Position numbers and translations under genes: made by a program. Positions 9,222-17,894 of a stretch of 21,287 nucleotides of DNA are shown in pieces (within the stretch, counting starts at the first letter, position 1; every line of letters starts with the position of its first letter). Where the stretch lies: contig JBNGIQ010008735.1 of the NCBI GenBank assembly GCA_049999765.1, forward strand, positions 52,170 to 73,456. The letters are read 5' to 3'. Under the pieces are notes generated by a model. The model made no database searches. It worked only from the letters and a program-made list of their open reading frames with translations, and was not told the DNA's origin. The DNA comes from Phaeoceros laevis (taxonomy: Eukaryota; Anthocerotophyta; Anthocerotopsida; Notothyladales).

Positions 9222-9747
9222 TTTATGGTGAATCATGGCGCTTTTTCATATTAGACACAAATTTGTACACATTACACTTTATATCGTATTGTGCCTACTC
9301 TTTTTCCCATGTCCGATATTGCCCAAGCTATTAGAATCTTCATTGCGGTCCCAACTTAAGCAACCGCGGCGTTTTCCGTTGCCCCTAAGGCCGTATAGCC
9401 AGCCGTTACCCTGCCGAGCCGATGTGCGAGCCGCACAACTCATGATCCAGGACTCACGAGCCCCGCTTGAAGGGGCTCCACCCCGGCTAGTCTTCGCCAA
9501 GCGCGTCGCCAGAGACCAGCACGCCGCGCGAACACCAAACCATCATGGGTTGGGCCGTGGTTGCATGGGCTCCTGCCCAAGGGGCGCACGCCCGGTAGGA
9601 TGGCAGCTCGCCACGTGGCCCCATGCTTGCCGGCTCCACAAGGGGGGTGGGCAAGAGGGGCTGCTTGGTGGCGGGGGTTCGGAATCGAACCCCCGCCGGC
9701 CCGATGGCAGGGCTCGCGCCTACCATCAGGGTGTCCCTTGCGGGACT
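9222..9747 (-). mobile_element. tRNA-derived SINE-like insertion (about 526 bp)
   Basis: The insertion is flanked by an exact 15-bp duplication. On the minus strand it starts AGTCCCGCAAGGGAC. An A-box-like TGATGGTAGGCG follows at +20 (9728-9717), and a perfect pol III B-box GGTTCGATTCC at +57 (9691-9681); order and spacing match tRNA-type internal promoters. The B-box lies in a 12-bp perfect inverted repeat (9670-9681 and 9686-9697), like an overgrown T-arm. The body is GC-rich and the distal 150 bp AT-rich. The 3' end CCATAAA next to a duplication beginning AAGATA fits LINE-type target priming. At 526 bp it is long for a SINE, so the distal part could be another fused sequence. Confidence 0.65.
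9681..9728 (-). promoter_or_regulatory. RNA polymerase III type-2 promoter (A and B boxes) of the SINE
   Basis: The B-box (9691-9681) is a full consensus match. The A-box (9728-9717) is degenerate. The potential anticodon-arm equivalent between them pairs GCCC with GGGC around a 7-nt loop. Confidence 0.55.
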
Positions 9748-9762
9748 GCAATGTCATATCTT
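9748..9762. repeat. Target-site duplication, right copy
   Basis: Identical to 9207-9221; lies at the head (pol III promoter) end of the insertion. Confidence 0.75.
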
Positions 9763-10668
9763 GTCATTTCTTATCTAACTCTTCTTTGCAGCTTCGTTAC
9801 AGGCGTATTTTCTGTCAAATGAAGTTGAAAATTTCAAGACATGTTCTCTTACTGTGTTTGTACATTGTATCCAAATTTGGAGTCTAGATTAATTTTCTAT
9901 ATTAATTTATAAAATGGCAAAGTTTGCCAAGAAAGGACAACTTTGGCCATTTCTTTTGTGCTCAATATTTTGAGTGCATGCATGAAACTCACATGTTCTT
10001 GTAGAGCTTTTGAAGGTGTATAATATTGTCTTTAGTGTCCAACCAAGATATGGTACTCAACCTACCCAAATTGTGTGAAAACAAGTTACCGAATTTCAGC
10101 CTGAATCACAAGAAAAATTCCACATCACGTTCTACAAATGATTTCGAGCTGAAATTTTGAGGAAGGCATTTTTGGGACTAGTTACATGGTACCAAAAAAT
10201 TTCACTCCTTGGATCCAAGAACTCGACACCTTTTGACATGGTTTTAGGGTGGAAGGAGGCAGATTGTAGGCCAGCAAAGCACTTGATTGTCACGTGGTCA
10301 CTTTTGCCGGCCTCGTTTGACGGCTTCGCCGGGAAGGCCGAACCTTCGTTTGCCGCCCGGGACAACGGTTTCACCGGGAAGGTCATTACTTCCGCTGAGT
10401 TGAGGCAGGCGGGGATCAGCTCGCTACCATCCTCACCGGAGGAGAACCGGGCAAGGGTGCCAAGCCCAAGCAGGGGTCAGGATGGCATCGCGGCCCTTCT
10501 GCCGCGGCCCACAAAGGCCTGGATGGCCGCTGCGAGACCAGGACCCGGGTGGTGGTTTTTCCAAACCCCCGCCACGGGCTGGTGAATTTGGAAGCGCGGA
10601 TCGGTCACCAGGTGAGCCTGAGAGCCCGGTCCGATTTCCTGCTACAGCTGGGGTGGGTGTCGACCCAC
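9763..10668. other. Spacer; AT-rich left half, GC-rich right half, no gene supported
   Basis: 9763-10300 is AT-rich without coding signal and may include the lost 5' end of the gypsy element, but no LTR match to 2643-3226 was seen. 10310-10660 is abruptly GC-rich. Around 10515-10575 it weakly resembles the SINE head in the opposite orientation (TTCCAAACCCCCGCCAC compared with the SINE's TTCCGAACCCCCGCCAC), possibly an old relative. Open frames here look like products of GC composition. Confidence 0.4.
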
Positions 10669-11878
10669 AGGGCAATGTGTTTGCACTCCGGGTATGCACA
10701 GCAAGGTCTCGGAGGTCTCGGCCAAGAGGCGCTTGTTGTGTATGGACAAATGGAGGAGGTGCGCCTCAATCTGGCAAATGATGTTACTTTTATTTGCCTT
10801 CTGAAGGCGTGTGCAAGCACTGATGCCTTGCAGAAGGGCAGGGAGCTGCACTCAAAGATTGTCAAAAGAGGTCTGCTGGATGACGTAGTGGTGGGCAGCT
10901 GCCTGGTGGACATGTATGCAAAATGTGGTGAGCTGGAAGGTGCACGCCAGGTTTTTGACAGCATGGACACAAAGGATGTGGTGACAAGGACAGCCCTGAT
11001 TGCTGAGTATGCACAGCAAGGACTCGGCCAAGAGGCGCTTGTTGTGTATGGACAAATGGAGGAGGCGGGCCTCATTTTGGCTAACTTGTATTTGCCTTCT
11101 AAAGGTGTGTGCAAGCACCGGTGCCTTGCAGAAGGGCAGGGAGCTGCACTCAAAGATTGTCAAAAGAGGTATGCTGGATGCTGTAGTGGTGGGCAACTGC
11201 CTGGTGGACATGTATGCAAAATGAGTTGAGCTGAAAGACGCGCGCCAGGTTTTTGACAACATGGACACAAAGAATGTGGTGACACCAAATACCCTGATTG
11301 CTGGGTATGGTACTTGTAATGAAGGTCGCAAACTAGCTTGTTTTGATAAGATGTTAGTTGCCGGTGTTCATCCTGATGACGTTACTTTTACTTGCCTTCT
11401 AGTAGTATGCAGTCATGAGGGACTGGTCCATGAGGGTTGCAAACACTTGGATTCCATGGCTGAACAGCATGGCATCAAACCTACTATTGAGCATTACACC
11501 TGCATGATTGATCTTCTTGGGCGTGCAGGCCAAGTAGATGAGGCAGAGAAGATGCTATTATCTTGTGAAGGCCAGAGTAATGTGGTGGGCTTGACGTCTT
11601 TGTTGAATGCTTGCAAAAGTCATGGGGATATAGAGAGGGCTGTGTGGTGTTTTGAAAGCATCGTTAGGCTGGACCCTCAAATGGCGTCCGCCTGTGTGCT
11701 TATAGCCAAACCTAGCAATGAATTTTGGAATGGTCTCAGTTTTGTGTATGTGACAAAAGTAAGTCCTCAAATCCGGAATGTTGCTGATGTTCATGAAGCT
11801 AACGTTCTCATCTGCTGCAGCAAAGGAATTAAGGCACACAAAGTAGCATTTCGCCCTTCCCCTTTTCGGCTTGTCTGA
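10669..11878 (+). pseudogene. PLS-class pentatricopeptide repeat (PPR) gene fragment
   Basis: PPR proteins bind RNA in plastids and mitochondria, and PLS types mostly specify C-to-U editing or other processing. The sequence shows two near-identical units, with LLKACASTDALQKGRELHS, DMYAKCGELEGARQVFDSM and GQEALVVYGQMEEAGL, then a divergent third block (HPDDVTFTCLLVVCSHEGLV). An E-like C-terminal part follows: EHYTCMIDLLGRAGQVDEAE, then LLNACKSHGDIERA and LDP. No DYW domain follows; the last 55 codons are unrelated. About 8 bp is missing near 11082 in the second unit and shifts the frame, and a TGA replaces the Cys codon of DMYAKCG at about 11224. There is no credible N terminus or targeting peptide. 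It is a truncated pseudogene. Confidence 0.9.
10693..11303 (+). repeat. Tandem duplication of about 300 bp (one PPR triplet)
   Basis: Copies start at TATGCACAGCAAGG at 10693 and at 11008. The first copy has a 9-bp internal doubling (GGTCTC motif), and the second lacks about 8 bp near 11082. The length equals one P-L-S motif set of about 101 codons. Confidence 0.85.
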
Positions 11879-11935
11879 TTCACCTATACTGTTTCCCTTT
11901 CCAGTCTCCTTGTGTACTGCAAGAGAGTCAAGAAA

Positions 11936-13003
11936 CTATCCCAAGTCAGATACCCTGCCCATGAAACTCCTCCAACAAGACAGGCAGTTAGAGCCTCTGG
12001 TTGCTTTTCCATGACAGAACTTACTGAAGTACGGGTAATGCCGGAGTCCAATATAGATCCCATCCTGCAAAACCTTGCTGTACTGTGAGTGTTTCGCACC
12101 GTTTGGTACATCATCAAATTTCACAATCAAATCCTGTCTTCACCAAGTGTTCGCAACAATGCATTTCCTGCTGCAACCGGACTTCTGCCCTGTAAAGGTG
12201 GCAAGCTCGGTAGAATCAGCTTGGTAGTACTTACAGGTAGCGTCGACAGCTCCAAACTGAAGACCGAAAATGAACAGACCTTGTATGTGCAATGCCCAAG
12301 GTGGTCAATACTGCACTCGGGCACTCTAAGCTGATCGGTCTTCTTCTGCCAGTATTGCTGCAAGCATGCACCCTCACTGCAGAAGTGATGAAGGCCTTCA
12401 AAATAGCCTGACGAATGTCGAAACACTGGTGCCAATCTGCTACTAAAACCATGAAAGTACCTTGGTCATGTCCCGGGGCCTTGGAATGCCCCTTTTCGCC
12501 GCAAGACGACATAAAACAGCCTCTTCTTTGTAGTGGGGCACCTTGCTGAACTCCTCCAAGACCTCTAAACTGAAGAGATTAAAGTACTCGGGGTTGTTGC
12601 CTGTGATCTATAGCACCAGACTTTGTTTCCAGAAATCCAGTTGACCCAAGGCTTGTTTTGGGTCATCTGGATGCAAGTCTTGATCGACAAAGCGTGCCCT
12701 GCGAAAAGGGGCCCGCTGCAAACTGCGCATCCAGAGCCAAACATTTTCCATGACTCTGCGAATATGTCCAAACACTTGCCAGACACTTCGCTGACTCTCG
12801 CCAGCTCTTCCATCGGAACAAGGGATTTGGTCTGTGCCATTGGAACGACGGACTGGGTCTTCTTGTTCCAGGAGCTCGGCAATCAGTTCGTAAAGACTGT
12901 CAGACCCCTTCAACTTTTCCTTTGCCAGAGCCAGGACCCTCCTTACCCTGTCATAGGACAAGTTGGCTTGTTTCAGAAGTGAGGCAAGGCAGGGTCTAGC
13001 CAT
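11936..13003 (-). pseudogene. Broken gene, probably RNA-dependent RNA polymerase (RDR, gamma-clade-like) fragment
   Basis: Three minus-strand segments look like exons. 13003-12450 reads LLKQANLSYDRVRRVLALAKEK, then (after a TAG near 12610) NNPEYFNLFSLEVLEEFSK, ending at a possible donor AAG|GTACTT. 12435-12127 ends in STTKLILPSLPPL and AAGNALLRTLGEDRI. 12130-11936 continues, after a one-base shift, with IVKFDDVPNGAKHSQY, LQDGIYIGLRHYPYF. The succession of a thr/pro-Ser strand, an xNxxLR element, a hydrophobic-F-D-D/E strand and a GI..G.R.Y.YF element resembles the N-terminal catalytic region of plant RDRs, closest to the RDR3/4/5 type. RDRs make double-stranded RNA for silencing. The core DbDGD motif is absent, so the fragment is non-functional. 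The assignment rests on remembered family patterns and the far N-terminal segment is unassigned. Confidence 0.45.
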
Positions 13004-13470
13004 AAGTCAAGCAAAGAAATTTCGTGTTACAAGAGAAGCGCAACACCTACAAAGCATCGAAAATCGTCAGGGAATTACAATTTGTCCCGGTAGCAGGCCT
13101 AAGAAGAGTGGTGCTCTCCTTTCCCCGACAGCAACCAACAAGTTCAATATTGTTAGAAACGGCACAGCGCCTGACGTGGAGTGCGAGGGATGCATGTCAC
13201 AAAAACCCGCACACGATGCCCCGGGACCTCAATGTCTGGGGACAGGTTCCAGACGCAGGAAGGGAAGGGAAGAGACGAGAAGCTCGGGAAGTGACGAGCT
13301 TCCGGCGGGAAATCAATCGAACTCTCAAAACAATATCGTAGTGACCATAAGGCACTCTCACGCGGTACGCGGGGGTTTTGGCGGGAAGGGCTACCTCTCC
13401 CTCACTCCCACTCGGACCAGTCCTCGCCACATTTTCCCCAGCTCCGGGCGTACCAGTCGACTTAGTAGCT

Positions 13471-13824
13471 ATGAGGTCCCCCGCTGCACGCCTTGCTGCG
13501 GCCAGCCCGCGGACTGCTCGCCGGCAGAAAAATGCTGCTTCCCAACGGAATTGTCGGAGGAAGAAGAAGGACCGTGAAGCTGCCATTACAGCTCGTGCAG
13601 ACGAGCTTCTGGCCCGGTCCCGTGCGAAGGAAGCTAGGGCAGCTGAAAGGAGGGATGTCGTTGCAGCATCGGCCCCTCGGCGGAGTGCCAGGCTGCAAGC
13701 ACCAGTGGCACGGACATTGTCTTTCGAAGAGCAGGCAACCCAGTTGGAGGAGTTTCCGGAAGAGGCAGAGGTGGCGACAGCCCGGCCCTTGGGAGCAGAC
13801 TGTGTGCAGTGCACCGAGGCCTAA
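13471..13824 (+). CDS. N-terminal exon with bZIP-like basic region
   Basis: This is an Ala/Arg-rich frame starting at ATG 13471. Residues near 20-36 read KNAASQRNCRRKKKDRE, which keeps the bZIP basic-region pattern Asn-x7-Arg with the central Ala-Ala and Cys-Arg. No leucine heptads follow, so no zipper is evident. An acidic stretch (LEEFPEEAE) comes later, and the frame runs into the first 186-bp repeat where a TAA ends it. It could be the DNA-binding N terminus of the transposase or a separate small gene. The link to the downstream exons is inferred. Confidence 0.4.
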   Translation: MRSPAARLAAASPRTARRQKNAASQRNCRRKKKDREAAITARADELLARSRAKEARAAERRDVVAASAPRRSARLQAPVARTLSFEEQATQLEEFPEEAEVATARPLGADCVQCTEA

Positions 13825-14400
13825 GGAGTTCAGAGAGACCGAGCCCGAGGAGGAGGCCAGAGGGACCGAGGCCCGAGGAGGGATCCAGAGAGACCGAGGC
13901 CCGAGGAGGAGGCAAGCAACTGCCGCCCGCTGTCTTTCTCGGGTCCCTGTTCAATTGCCTCTTTCTCACAAGCTTTGGCTTCCAAGTGTGCAGTGCACCG
14001 AGGCCCAAGGAGGAGTCCAGAGAGACCGAGCCCGCGGAGGAGGCCAGAGAGACCGAGGCCCAAGGAGGAGTCCAAAGAGACCAAGGCCCGAGGAAGATTT
14101 TCTACAACTGCCACCCGCTGTCTTTCTCGTCACTCTGTTCAATTGCCTCTTTCTCACACTCGTGGTTGCCATGTGTGCAGTGCACCGAGGCCCAAGTAGG
14201 AGTCCAAAGAGACCGAGCCCGAGGAGGAATCCAGCGAGATCGAGGCGCGAGAAGGAGTCGAGAGAGACCAAGGCCCGAGGAGGAGGCAAGCAACTGCCGC
14301 CCGCTATCCTTCTCGGCACCCTGTTCAGTTGTCTCTTTCTCACACTCGTGGTTGCCATGTGTGCAGTGCACCGAGGCCCAAGGAGGAGTGCACAGAGATG
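13803..14400 (+). repeat. 186-bp tandem repeat, three units plus a partial fourth
   Basis: TGTGCAGTGCACCGAGG recurs at 13803, 13987, 14174 and 14360, spacing 184, 187 and 186 bp. Each unit has a purine-rich GA part with an internal ~24-bp subrepeat (GAGAGACCGAGGCCCGAGGA type) and a pyrimidine-rich part ending ...GCCATGTGTGCAG, which looks like a 3' splice acceptor. Unit lengths are not all multiples of three and reading frames change between units. Confidence 0.9.
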
Positions 14401-14640
14401 CAGCTGCTGGATTTGATGCCGCTGCTGGGTATGGTGCCGCTGCTGGGTATGATGCCGTTGCTGGAGAAGACCTTTGTGAGCTAGGTGAGGAGACAGAAGG
14501 TGCAGGTCATGCTTCTGGGCAAGAGGAGTTGCCAGAGGAGGTAGAAGACGAAGGTTCTGGGCAGGACGAGTTGCCGGAGGAGGTTGAAAGGAAGCTTCTA
14601 GGCAGGACGAGTTGCCGGAGGAGGTAGAAGGCAAAGACGA
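14401..14640 (+). repeat. Short coding tandem repeats (24 bp, then about 50 bp)
   Basis: 14401-14465 has imperfect 24-bp repeats encoding GFDAAAGYGAAAGYDAVAG. 14515-14630 has three ~50-bp units encoding GQEELPEEVE-like acidic motifs. The third unit is one frame off, so the frame breaks near 14600. Confidence 0.8.
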
Positions 14641-14808
14641 AGCTTCTGATCATGACGACTTGTCAGAGGCAGCCAGCAACTCAATTCAGCGCATGCATCG
14701 CTACCGGGTAAATGGAAGGAGTCCAGCCTTTCAGGCATGACTTGCTCTGACCAACATGTAACCAAGGTTGCCCGAAAGTTGGGTTCCCACTTCATGTGTA
14801 CTGTGTAG

Positions 14809-15127
14809 GACTTTGACAAGCCCTCAAGGGCTAGAGTCCTTGAGCAATTCATGAACCTTCCCATGCTGAGGTGGTGCCGGGGTTCGTCTAATGCTCTGAA
14901 GGAGCAAAGAGCAGCTGCTCTCATTGCCAAGAACACGAGGGCTGTAATGCAGCATTGCAAGCGAATCTAGAAGGGAACCAATCTTCGAACCCGGCAGACA
15001 GTGGTGAACTGTATCATCTCTGAAGATGCCATTCAGCAGGGTATGGGGACAGCTTTTGGGAAAGCTTGTGGGGTAGAAAAACGTGTGTTGAAGAATGCCC
15101 TCACCTCCAAGCCACTACCTTGTCCAG
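14809..15127 (+). CDS. Transposase exon (helical, basic segment)
   Basis: A single frame from 14809 reads DFDKPSRARVLEQFMNLPM, LKEQRAAALIAKNTRAVMQH and, after an in-frame TAG near 14968, RQTVVNCIISEDAIQQGMG and GVEKRVLKNALTSKPLPCP. Its start follows CTGTGTAG, a plausible acceptor. The end is the donor at 15128. The phase across the following intron (one base left over) matches the next exon. No catalytic motif is present; it probably belongs to the N-terminal half of the transposase. Confidence 0.5.
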
Positions 15128-15207
15128 GTGAGGACATTCTATTTCATAGGTGCTGTTTCTTTAGCTTTTCTTCTTTGATGGCATACTTATGAGACTGCCT
15201 TGTTCAG
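15128..15207 (+). other. 80-nt intron flanked by a duplicated AGGT segment
   Basis: Donor CCAG|GTGAGG and acceptor TTCAG|GT. The 28-bp segments 15118-15145 and 15198-15225 are 25/28 identical and both contain CAGGTGAGGAC, so donor and acceptor derive from two copies of one sequence. Splicing restores a continuous frame. Confidence 0.55.
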
Positions 15208-15401
15208 GTGAGGACATCCTGTTTCTTGGAGCTAGGCAACGGCAGCGTAGGGATCGTCTTTCCACGTTCATCAAAGATAGTGTCCGGTGTTTTTGGGAGC
15301 TGGCCAGCAGGGTCTCGTCCAATGTGAAGGACACTACACGGAAGCGCATCAGTCCCAAAGTATATGAGACCCACATTGTCCATTTTCTAGACATGGCTCA
15401 G
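15208..15401 (+). CDS. Transposase exon (Arg/Lys-rich segment)
   Basis: Open frame GEDILFLGARQRQRRDRLST, FIKDSVRCFWELASRVSSNV, TTRKRISPKVYETHIVHFL and DMAQ, with no stops. It ends at a donor CAG|GTCCGT (15402). Joining to the exon at 16167 keeps the phase. The segment is rich in basic residues and could contact DNA, but no named domain is recognised. Confidence 0.6.
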
Positions 15402-16166
15402 GTCCGTTCTTGCTCCACCTCTTGTTATGAAATTCTGAAGGTGCTTAGGCTTCAATTCTGATTGAGCTAGCGTGTCTGAATCGGCACCCACGTCTGAGTT
15501 CTGGAGTGGTTCCGAGCTACACTTGTGGCCACTTGGTGTGCTGCCATAGTGACGTCGTGTCTATTCAATTCCCTACTGACCTGGTGGCTATGCTACTAGT
15601 TATCATAGTGACTTCTGTGCACTTGAGGTGGTGCAGTGCCCTATTTTTTGTGATGGCATGGCTTTTAGTGCCATCCTACTGACCTGGTGGCTGTACAGTT
15701 GCATCCTCACCACTTGGTGTGCTCCTCTACCTTCTCTCATGTTTTCCAGTGGATGCAAGGCCCGCCCGTAGTGGCCTGGTGGCTGGTAGGAGGCTATTGG
15801 GTGGCCTGGTGGCCTGGTGGCTGTAGTGGCCTGGTGGCTGTAGTGGCCTGGTGGCTGTAGTGGCCTAGTGGCTGTAGTGGCCTGCCTAGTGCTTGTAGTG
15901 GCCTAGTGGCTGTAGTGGCCTGGTGGCTGTAATGGCCTGGTGGCCTGGTGGCTGTAATGGCCTGGTGGCCTGGTGGTCTGGTGGCCTAGTGGCGTAGTGG
16001 CCTGGTTCGTTTGTGCAGAATTCTAGTTGGCCTGGTGGCTTAGTGGCCTAGTGGCCTGGTGGCCTGGTTTGCTTGTGCAGAATTCTGGTTGGTTTGTGCA
16101 GAATTCTGGTGTGGACGGAATTATGGTTTGCTAACGTTCTTTTGTGTTTGACGTTTGTTTGTGCAG
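15402..16166 (+). other. 765-nt intron containing a minisatellite
   Basis: Donor GTCCGT at 15402 and acceptor TTTGTGCAG at 16158-16166. All frames are closed by stops. The right half is filled by the GGCCTGGTGGCT array and by three extra copies of the acceptor sequence. Confidence 0.6.
15770..16070 (+). repeat. GGCCTGGTGGCTGTAGT minisatellite
   Basis: A 17-bp unit, together with shortened 8-9-bp versions (GGCCTGGT, GGCCTAGT), is repeated about twenty times. Repeats of the same flavour (CTGGTGGCT) are scattered from 15575. Confidence 0.95.
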
Positions 16167-17865
16167 ACAGAATTCTTTCTCAAGTTCAAAGAGGAGCACC
16201 CAGAAATCAAAATTGGACAGCGTGCCTTCGAGAAATTGAAACCATATTTTGTGAGGAGCTTGTAGGAGCGGAATGTTTGTTGCTGTGTGTACCATGTCCA
16301 AATGGCATACCTACGGGATGCCTTGAACAACATGCGCGCCAATTGGATCTGCCATCCATCCTCGGACATGTCCATGCAAATGTGTAGTTTGTCATTCTCA
16401 AGACAGAGATCCATCGGGGACCTTGCCTTGTGCAGCTGCAAGTGCCACTTACAATGGCAGTACTCGGCTGGTTAATGCAATTCTATGCCGTAAACCTTCA
16501 GATGCTGACTGGCACAAGGTGGAGTGCCTTCTTGGTGACTGCAACCGATGTGGCTACTGGAAGCTACCAGTCTGCCCCCGTGAAGAGGAGAAGGCGGAGG
16601 TGCCCCAGGCAAGCTTGTCTTGGAAGCGCTTCTCCAGGGAGCCAGCGGGACTCAACAAGCATGGCGTTCCAAAGAAGAGGGTGCAGTTGGTCTATATGAA
16701 GACCCATCCGAGCGAGCATATTGCATACATCAAGTCCAAGCTGAAAGAATTCGCTCAACACAGCTTTTACGCTAAGTGGCAGAGCAAGGAATTCCGTGAG
16801 TGTATGAAGTTTTTTCCTGAAGATGTTGTCATCTCAATTATTGACTATGCAGAGAATTATTCGTTCCAAATCCAGAATGAAGTGCAGTCAATGCATTGGT
16901 ATAGTGACCAGGTGACAATTTTCGTGCATGTCTTCTACTGGAGGACGGGGCCAGTGGACCCTGATGATCCGGAGAAGAACATCCGCAAGTGCTATCACTT
17001 TTATGTGTCGGATGATAAGAAGCATGATACTCTCTTTGTGCAGCATGCGTTCAGGAAGCATTGGTCGTGGATGCAGGAGCAGGGTTTCCCTACACCCCGG
17101 GAACACTGGGTATGGTCTGATGGCGCCTCGAGCCAATTCAAAGCCTGCAGACCACTCTACTTTGTTGCCAGGTATCCGTCTATTACCGGAGGAACCAAAA
17201 TGCTATGGAATTTTTTTGCAACAGGACATGGCAGAGGTGAGCACGATGGGGCTGGTGCCGTTCTGAAGAGAGCCATTTGGAAAGAAGAAAGCAAAGATGG
17301 AGCAACCAAGCTGCAGAATGCTGCTGAAGTTGTTGATCTTCTAAGATCAAAGATAAGTGCAGGAGCTCCGTCCACTTACCCCAGAGGACCCAGGCATGTA
17401 GAGCGCATCTTTTGGCTTGTTGGTGAAAAAGAGGTGGACCAGAACTTACGTTGGGATTGCCAACAGGTGGCTGGCATCCGCAAGCTGCACTGTGTTTTTG
17501 CGTACACTGAATCAGAACTTACAAAGCTGCGCACACGCCGATTGTCATGCTTCTGCGCTGCCTGCCTGGATGGGAATGCCGCTGCTTGCGACAACAAAAC
17601 CCATGCTGGTCCTTGGAAGGATGTCACTATCGTTCCTTTGTCAAGGGTACAACATGCACCTACAACTAGAGCTGCAACTGCTGCTGCTCTTGCAGCACAG
17701 GATGCCCCGCCTGTTGCTCTTGCAGCACAGGGGGCCCTGCCTGTTGCTGGACAAGCTGGTCCTCAAGATGCAACTGCCGTTGAGGAGTCTGGCAGTGATT
17801 CGGAGAGTGATGAGGACAGCGATTCCGATGGTGAGCTTGATGTGGACCTAGTAGATTTGATCTAG
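16167..17865 (+). CDS. Transposase catalytic exon (candidate DDD triad, Cys-rich and acidic tail)
   Basis: From the acceptor the frame reads FKEEHPEIKIGQRAFEKLKP, crosses a TAG near 16265, then NVCCCVYHVQMAYLRDALNN. After a one-base shift near 16450 it continues uninterrupted to 17865. Landmarks in the 480-codon 3' frame (start 16423) are CRKPSDADWHKVECLLGDCN (residues 22-41, Cys-rich), DYAENY (Asp141), QNEVQSMHWYSDQVT, WSDGASSQFK (Asp233) and NFFATGHGRGEHDGAGA (Asp275) followed by KR. The spacing and context of the three Asp residues suggest an RNase-H-fold DDE/D nuclease. The tail is Ala-rich, then strongly acidic Ser/Asp/Glu. The function as transposase is inferred from the motifs and the flanking inverted repeat. 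Confidence 0.7.
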
Positions 17866-17894
17866 AAAGGTGACACATTTGCAGTTCGAGCTGT

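Larger units (their letters stand above)
13471..17865 (+). pseudogene. Multi-exon DDE/D transposase-like gene, lightly degraded
   Basis: A candidate gene begins at ATG 13471 and ends at TAG 17863-17865. Segments supported by frame and splice signals are 13471-13824, 14809-15127, 15208-15401 and 16167-17865, with GT-AG introns at 15128-15207 and 15402-16166. The region 13803-14808 is repetitive and its exon structure is unclear. In-frame TAG codons at about 14968 and 16265 and a one-base shift near 16450 break an otherwise continuous product. The presence of introns, a candidate catalytic triad and flanking inverted repeats suggests a cut-and-paste DNA transposon. I recall a family with the same motif set in plants and invertebrates, mostly annotated as uncharacterised, but cannot name a superfamily. 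Confidence 0.65.

Noticed and set aside
9660-9745. Possible tRNA gene on the minus strand
   Set aside because: Only the B-box is canonical. The acceptor stem does not pair and the T-arm is an abnormally long 12-bp hairpin, so it is read as a SINE head.
9440-9757. Overlapping open frames on both strands in the GC-rich segment
   Set aside because: They follow from GC composition in the SINE-like insertion; none has a domain.
10157-10585. 142-codon plus-strand frame upstream of the PPR fragment
   Set aside because: No recognisable domain, abrupt AT-to-GC change inside it and no continuity with the PPR frame.
13197-14634. Long minus-strand frames across the 186-bp repeats
   Set aside because: Produced by the GA-rich repeat; no domain, and the plus strand has splice-like and coding context.
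15770-16070. CRISPR-like array
   Set aside because: Contiguous minisatellite units without unique spacers, in a plant intron.
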